Below are positions 59,995 through 64,000 of a stretch of 64,000 nucleotides of DNA, piece by piece; position 1 is the stretch's first letter; each line of letters starts with the position of its first letter. This stretch comes from Lentibacillus halodurans (GTDB lineage Bacteria; Bacillota; Bacilli; Bacillales; Amphibacillaceae). Location of the stretch: positions 156,595 to 220,594 of the forward strand of contig NZ_FOJW01000007.1 in assembly GCF_900112045.1 (NCBI RefSeq). Direction: 5' to 3'. Both the position numbers and the translations under genes were made by a program. The notes beneath the pieces are model-generated. The model did no database searches and had not been told where the DNA came from. It worked only from the letters and a program-made list of their open reading frames with translations.

Positions 59995-60987
59995 TTGGTT
60001 TTTGTATTGTTTATATTAGCAGCTGCGATAACCGTATATACAGCAAGGAAATTATCGGAGTATGCGGATGTGATCAGTGAAAAGACAGCAATGGGCGGTA
60101 TGATTGTCGGGACGATTTTATTGGCAGGTGCCACCTCACTGCCGGAAGTGACGACAAGTTTTTCTGCTGTGATAATCGACAATATTGATATAGCTGTTGG
60201 GAACATGCTAGGATCCAATCTTTTTAATGTCTTCATTCTTGCAGCGTTTGATTTGTATTATAGAAGAAACAGACTGCTTCACCTCGCGAGCAGCAATCAT
60301 AAGTATACCGCATTTTTGGGATTGTTTCTGATGCTGCTTGTATCAACAGCGTTGATAATACGGGTTGATTATACCATTTTGGGTATAGGAGCTGGCGCAT
60401 TGCTGGTTTTGGGTGTTTATACTGTTGGGATGGTGGTGATCAGCAGACTGCCGTCACCCTCTGTCAGTGAGGAGGAAACAAACGAAGCAGAGGGTGTATT
60501 TGTTGAAAAGAAATCCATTTCTGTAAAACATGCGGTGATTGGTTTTACGATTGCAGCTATTTTTATACTTGGAACGGGAACACTGCTGTCGATTACAGGT
60601 GACCGGATTGCTGCTGTTACCGGCATGGGATCCAGTTTTATCGGAAGCTTTCTGATTGCAGCAACGACCTCACTGCCTGAAGGGGTTTCTGTTTTTTCGG
60701 CATTGCGGCTAAAAAATGTCAATTTGGCAATCGGGGCGATTCTTGGAAGCAATATGTTAAATATGGTTATCTTGGCCTCTTCAGATGTTATTTATCAGAA
60801 AGGATCTATTTTAACAAATGCAAGTGGGTCACACCTCGTATCGGCCATTGGGGGCTCTCTGCTTGTTGCTGTTATCATTTGGTCATTCATGCGAAAACGT
60901 TCAGCTTCCCTATGGGTATACAGCATACCCTCCATCATTACGGTTGTTGGCTATTTTATCGTACAGTATATGATTTTTAACAGCTGA
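59995..60987 (+). CDS. CaCA family Na+(K+)/Ca2+ antiporter-like protein
   Basis: A 330-residue membrane protein starting at TTG 59995 after AAGGAG. Two inverted halves each carry an alpha-repeat: GGMIVGTILLAGATSLPEVT with GNMLGSNLFNVFIL, and FIGSFLIAATTSLPEG with AIGAILGSNMLNMVIL. The G-x-x-L-P-E and G-S-N-x-x-N motifs bind the cation. About ten helices are expected. Family members exchange Na+, K+ or H+ for Ca2+ at the cytoplasmic membrane. It is a single gene ending near a bidirectional hairpin. Confidence 0.9.
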   Translation: MVFVLFILAAAITVYTARKLSEYADVISEKTAMGGMIVGTILLAGATSLPEVTTSFSAVIIDNIDIAVGNMLGSNLFNVFILAAFDLYYRRNRLLHLASSNHKYTAFLGLFLMLLVSTALIIRVDYTILGIGAGALLVLGVYTVGMVVISRLPSPSVSEEETNEAEGVFVEKKSISVKHAVIGFTIAAIFILGTGTLLSITGDRIAAVTGMGSSFIGSFLIAATTSLPEGVSVFSALRLKNVNLAIGAILGSNMLNMVILASSDVIYQKGSILTNASGSHLVSAIGGSLLVAVIIWSFMRKRSASLWVYSIPSIITVVGYFIVQYMIFNS

Positions 60988-61187
60988 TTACGACGATTCA
61001 GATTTTATTCAGGGTAGGTGCTCAAAAATTTGCCGGGGGTATGAGGTCATTTTGAATGACCTTGATATTGTCTACTGTGCGAATGGAAATTTCAAGTTCA
61101 AAGGGGAAATACTGAAGTTCACATAATTTTCCGTGATTGCTGTCAGGACAATTGATAGATAAATCAATTCGGATCTGTTACTCTAAC

Positions 61188-61231
61188 AAAATCACACGAA
61201 CCCGTTTTCATGATTGGATTCGTGTGATTTC
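61188..61231. terminator. Bidirectional terminator between antiporter and flavodoxin
   Basis: AAATCACACGAA is perfectly complementary to TTCGTGTGATTT, with extra CC/GG pairs, around a loop of about 14 bases. Convergent genes lie on either side. T-rich tails are modest. No other feature is seen in 60988-61246. Confidence 0.65.
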
Positions 61232-61246
61232 AGCGCATGTCCTGTA

Positions 61247-61693
61247 TTAGGTATTCTGATTTAAAACAGCTTCTGCAAACGACTTCCCATATGCAATATC
61301 CTTGTCATCAGGTTCAAGCTCAAATTTGAACTTTTCTTCATATACAGTTGCCTTCCGCTCTGCTGCTCTGGAAGCCAGCGTGTCAATCGCCGGCCCGTAT
61401 ATATCGTAATAGGCATCACATGATCCGAAAACACCGACAAGTTTGCCTGTCAGGTCAACGTCATCCATATCCTCATAAAAATCTTCTACTTCAAATGGAA
61501 TATCATCATCCCAAGAATATGATCCGAACATGATTACATCAAAATCTTCAAGGCGCTTTACCTCAATCGGATCAAGATCAAATGATTTATGCGCCACATC
61601 ATGCCCTTTTTCTCTCAGGTACTCGGTTATGCTTTCTGCCATAATTTCAGTACTGCCTGTTAGACTTGCGTATAACACTAAAACGTTAGCCAC
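61247..61693 (-). CDS. Flavodoxin
   Basis: A 148-residue short-chain flavodoxin starting at GTG 61693 after AAGGAGATGA. The FMN-phosphate loop is YASLTGSTEIMAESI; SYSWDDDIPFE and FGSCDAYYDIYGPAID are the isoalloxazine-binding loops, matching YkuN/YkuP-type proteins of Bacillus. It carries electrons in the cytoplasm, usually replacing ferredoxin under iron shortage. The promoter region holds a Fur-like box, in keeping with that role. Confidence 0.92.
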   Translation of the reverse strand: MANVLVLYASLTGSTEIMAESITEYLREKGHDVAHKSFDLDPIEVKRLEDFDVIMFGSYSWDDDIPFEVEDFYEDMDDVDLTGKLVGVFGSCDAYYDIYGPAIDTLASRAAERKATVYEEKFKFELEPDDKDIAYGKSFAEAVLNQNT

Positions 61694-61728
61694 TCAATAT
61701 CATCTCCTTAACATCCTGACCTGTATTC

Positions 61729-61758
61729 ATTATACCGTTTAATGAGAATTGTTTTCAA
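61729..61758 (-). promoter_or_regulatory. Flavodoxin promoter with Fur-like box
   Basis: On the minus strand TTGAAA (61758-61753), 18 bp and TATAAT (61734-61729). On the plus strand TGAGAATTGTTTTCA (61743-61757) matches the Bacillus Fur 7-1-7 motif TGATAAT-N-ATTATCA with three mismatches and overlaps the -35 region. Confidence 0.62.
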
Positions 61759-61981
61759 TTAAAAACGTTACATTTTTATGAAAGTTGGCGAATGACGGTA
61801 TTATGCGATCAAACATACATTTCTTCCTGGGTCAGGAATGATGGTTGGTCAGAATATCGTTCAAAAAAGCATCAAATCGTTTGTGGAGTTGTGTGAAAAT
61901 TTAAATCAAACAGGTCGCGAAAGTATTCAGGACATGCTATATTGATCGTATACTTAATTTTCGAAAAAGTGGGTGGTGTAC

Positions 61982-63904
61982 ATGAATTCACGTTTGCATG
62001 CCATTATAAAACTGCTCAGGAATGCATCAGGACCCGTGACAAGTGTACAGTTGTCGACCGAGATGCAAGTCAGCTCGAAAACGATAAGAAACGATATCAA
62101 AGAATTGAATGATCTGCTGCAGAATGATGATATCCAAATTGAATCAATCAGGGGAAAAGGGTATCTTTTAAACATGAATAAAAAGACATCTTTCAACCAA
62201 TTCTTTCAGGAGAATATAAGAAAAGAAACCTTCCAGATACCTTCTGAGCCTGGTGAACGCGTTAATTATTTAATGGAAAGAATCTTAATCCAATCTGATT
62301 ACCTCAAAATGGATGATTTGGCTGATGAACTGTATGTAAGCCGCTCCACATTACAAAGTGATTTGAAAATGGTCCGTGAAATTCTGAAAAAATATGATCT
62401 CGAAATTAATCATAAACCGAACTATGGGATTAACGTAAGTGGCAACGAAACATTGATCCGTTTTTGTATTTCTGAATATATTTTTAATCAAACATCGGCA
62501 GCCATCAATGCTGATGCACATTGGCTGAAAATTGTGTCTGAAAAAGATTTGGAAGTCATTCAGGACAATATCCTCACAAACCTGAGAAAGCATCAAATTT
62601 TTATTTCGGATGTGAGTCTCCAAAATTTAATAAAGCATCTGGCAATTGCATGTAAGCGAATTAGGGAAGAAAATATTGTCGAACTTGGGCATGATGAGCT
62701 TGATGAAATGAAACATATGAAGGAATTTATCGTAGCAGAAGAAATGATTCACGGTATTGAAAAAACGCTTGGAATTCGCTTTTCCGAAAATGAAGTAGCG
62801 TATCTTTCCATTCATTTGAAAGGGGCCAAACTGACAAATTCAATTCATGAGCGAAAAGCAATTACAGCATTTGTTGATGACCAAGCACGTTGCGTGGCTA
62901 AGGAAATGATGCATCGGATTGATGCGAAATATTTGTTGGGATTGGCCAATGATGAGGAACTGCTGAAAAACTTGTGTTTGCATTTAAAGCCTGCCATTAA
63001 TCGGTATAAACACCAAATGAATATACGAAATCCAATGCTGGAAGAAATAAAGGTAAAATACCCGCTGTCGTTTGAGGCTGCATTAGTCGGTGCCAGTGTT
63101 CTGGATGAAAAATTAAATATTACGGTCGATGAAGATGAAATTGGTTATTTGGCGATTCATATTGAATTAGCCCAGGAAAGACTCAAAAACGTTGCTTCCA
63201 AGGTCAAGCGATGTATGATTGTTTGTGCTTCAGGATTAGGAAGTGCACAGTTATTATTATATAAGTTAAAGAAGCGATTTGGTGAGGAACTCGAAATAAT
63301 CGGTACAACGGAATATTATAATTTAAATCAACAATCTTTGAAAGATCTTGATTTTATTGTAAGCACGATTCCCATTCAACAGGACCTGGAAGTTCCAGTG
63401 ATATATGTAAGTACGATACTCGGGGATCGTGATGTAAGCCAAGTTGAACGGATTCTGACAAAAGAAAAGTCAAGCCTGGAAAATTATATGATAGAAAAGT
63501 ATACCTATTTAAACCAGGCGTTTGATACACCTGAATCAGTCATTTGTTTTTTAGGGGAGAGCCTTATAAAAGATGGAAAAGCAGATAACGATTATATAGA
63601 TGCTGTGCTGGAGAGAGAACGTTATGCTCCGACAAGCTTCGGAAACTTGGTTGCCATACCCCATCCGCTTGAACCAAAAACTGATTCAACTTTCTGGTCA
63701 ATTGTTACATTAAAGAAACCGATTGAATGGGGAGAGAAGCTTGTCCAGCTAATTTTTTTGCTTAATGTTAATAAAGCGAGAAAAGATGATCTGAAACCCA
63801 TGTTCGACTCGCTTGTCAAATTAATAGATAACAGGTTTACTGTATATCAACTTTTGAAATGTAAAACATATGAGCAATTTAAGAACATTATAAAAAACGT
63901 ATGA
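61982..63904 (+). CDS. PRD-containing PTS transcriptional regulator (MtlR/LicR type)
   Basis: A 640-residue regulator. ATG 61982 follows GGTGG; GTG starts three codons earlier are possible. Domains in order: an N-terminal helix-turn-helix (VTSVQLSTEMQVSSKTIRND), a second HTH_Mga-like region (LYVSRSTLQSDLKMVREIL), two PRDs at about 175-390 with phosphorylatable His (ENEVAYLSIHLKGAKL, EIGYLAIHIELAQ), an EIIB-like domain with Cys in MIVCASGLGSAQLLLYKL, and a C-terminal EIIA domain with FGNLVAIPHPLEP. It is therefore a DNA-binding activator controlled by PTS phosphorylation. Its target genes probably follow outside the window. Confidence 0.9.
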   Translation: MNSRLHAIIKLLRNASGPVTSVQLSTEMQVSSKTIRNDIKELNDLLQNDDIQIESIRGKGYLLNMNKKTSFNQFFQENIRKETFQIPSEPGERVNYLMERILIQSDYLKMDDLADELYVSRSTLQSDLKMVREILKKYDLEINHKPNYGINVSGNETLIRFCISEYIFNQTSAAINADAHWLKIVSEKDLEVIQDNILTNLRKHQIFISDVSLQNLIKHLAIACKRIREENIVELGHDELDEMKHMKEFIVAEEMIHGIEKTLGIRFSENEVAYLSIHLKGAKLTNSIHERKAITAFVDDQARCVAKEMMHRIDAKYLLGLANDEELLKNLCLHLKPAINRYKHQMNIRNPMLEEIKVKYPLSFEAALVGASVLDEKLNITVDEDEIGYLAIHIELAQERLKNVASKVKRCMIVCASGLGSAQLLLYKLKKRFGEELEIIGTTEYYNLNQQSLKDLDFIVSTIPIQQDLEVPVIYVSTILGDRDVSQVERILTKEKSSLENYMIEKYTYLNQAFDTPESVICFLGESLIKDGKADNDYIDAVLERERYAPTSFGNLVAIPHPLEPKTDSTFWSIVTLKKPIEWGEKLVQLIFLLNVNKARKDDLKPMFDSLVKLIDNRFTVYQLLKCKTYEQFKNIIKNV

Positions 63905-63963
63905 AAAGAGGCTAACTATATAAAGTCAACAAGTTTTACTACAAAATTTTAATATTTCTTTGT

Positions 63964-64000
63964 TATAATTTTGTGCTTGACAAATAAGCTTGATGATTTA
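63964..64000 (+). promoter_or_regulatory. Possible promoters at the window edge
   Basis: TATAAT at 63964-63969 has no good -35 box, while a consensus TTGACA at 63977-63982 would need its -10 at about 64000, past the edge. A promoter for the operon controlled by the PRD regulator is likely to start here, but it cannot be confirmed. Confidence 0.3.

Noticed and set aside
1..64000. CRISPR arrays, tRNA, rRNA or prophage genes
   Set aside because: I saw no regularly spaced repeat arrays, no tRNA-like or rRNA-like stretches and no phage structural or integrase genes. A computed search could still find a short RNA gene.

Overview
The window is typical of a moderately AT-rich, Gram-positive, probably halotolerant Bacillaceae chromosome (Virgibacillus, Oceanobacillus or Lentibacillus type). 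The evidence is strong AGGAGG-type ribosome sites, lipobox signal peptides, TTGACA/TATAAT promoters, CcpA cre sites, a lysine riboswitch, T-tailed terminators and the palindromic repeats common in this family. Species is not determined. It is an accessory-metabolism region of catabolic operons, transporters and regulators. I saw no rRNA, tRNA, prophage or CRISPR array.

Region by region: 1-3620 is the tail of a polysaccharide/sugar cluster (C-terminus of a GH172/DUF2961 enzyme, a secreted propeller-like protein, a sugar-binding lipoprotein). 3.9-13.1 kb is an acyl-CoA operon. Its acyl-CoA dehydrogenase and APH-fold kinase correspond to the two halves of ACAD10/ACAD11, and it also holds an SDR, a TetR regulator, a thioesterase, a ComB-like phosphatase, an MDR oxidoreductase, an acyl-CoA ligase, an enoyl-CoA hydratase and the stub of a 3-hydroxyacyl-CoA dehydrogenase. 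A 4-hydroxy/4-keto acid pathway of the levulinate (lva) kind is the best guess. 13.2-22.4 kb holds an L-2-hydroxyglutarate oxidase, an orphan DctP-type binding protein divergent from a DctS/DctR two-component system, and a TAXI-TRAP transporter operon with a perfect cre site. 22.8-28.6 kb is a complete rbsRKDACB ribose operon with two palindromic operators. 28.8-31.6 kb has a small secreted protein, a repeat element and P5C dehydrogenase. 31.9-35.0 kb is a lysine riboswitch controlling a YfcC-family carrier and an M20 amidohydrolase. 35.2-39.1 kb (minus strand) is an Ssu-type ABC transporter and an M19 dipeptidase.

41.0-48.5 kb is the most intriguing part: a seven-gene relative of the uncharacterised E. 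coli yhf operon (yhfZ, PRD-YhfU fusion, yhfT, php, yhfS, yhfX, yhfW) behind a consensus promoter overlapped by a cre-like site. 49.3-56.2 kb is a galactosamine/tagatose-6-phosphate PTS operon with its own GntR regulator and operators. It appears to be decaying: IID is frameshifted and only the last 47 codons of the AgaA/NagA-type deacetylase remain. 56.5-59.8 kb is an ECF transporter (S, T, A, A') behind a long structured leader of unknown class. The window ends with a CaCA cation antiporter, a flavodoxin with a Fur-like box, and a PRD/PTS regulator whose target operon probably starts just past the edge.

Four repeat copies (22.4, 29.2, 39.2, 49.1 kb) and an IS remnant (48.7-49.0 kb) mark the joins between these modules, which suggests assembly and erosion of catabolic islands.
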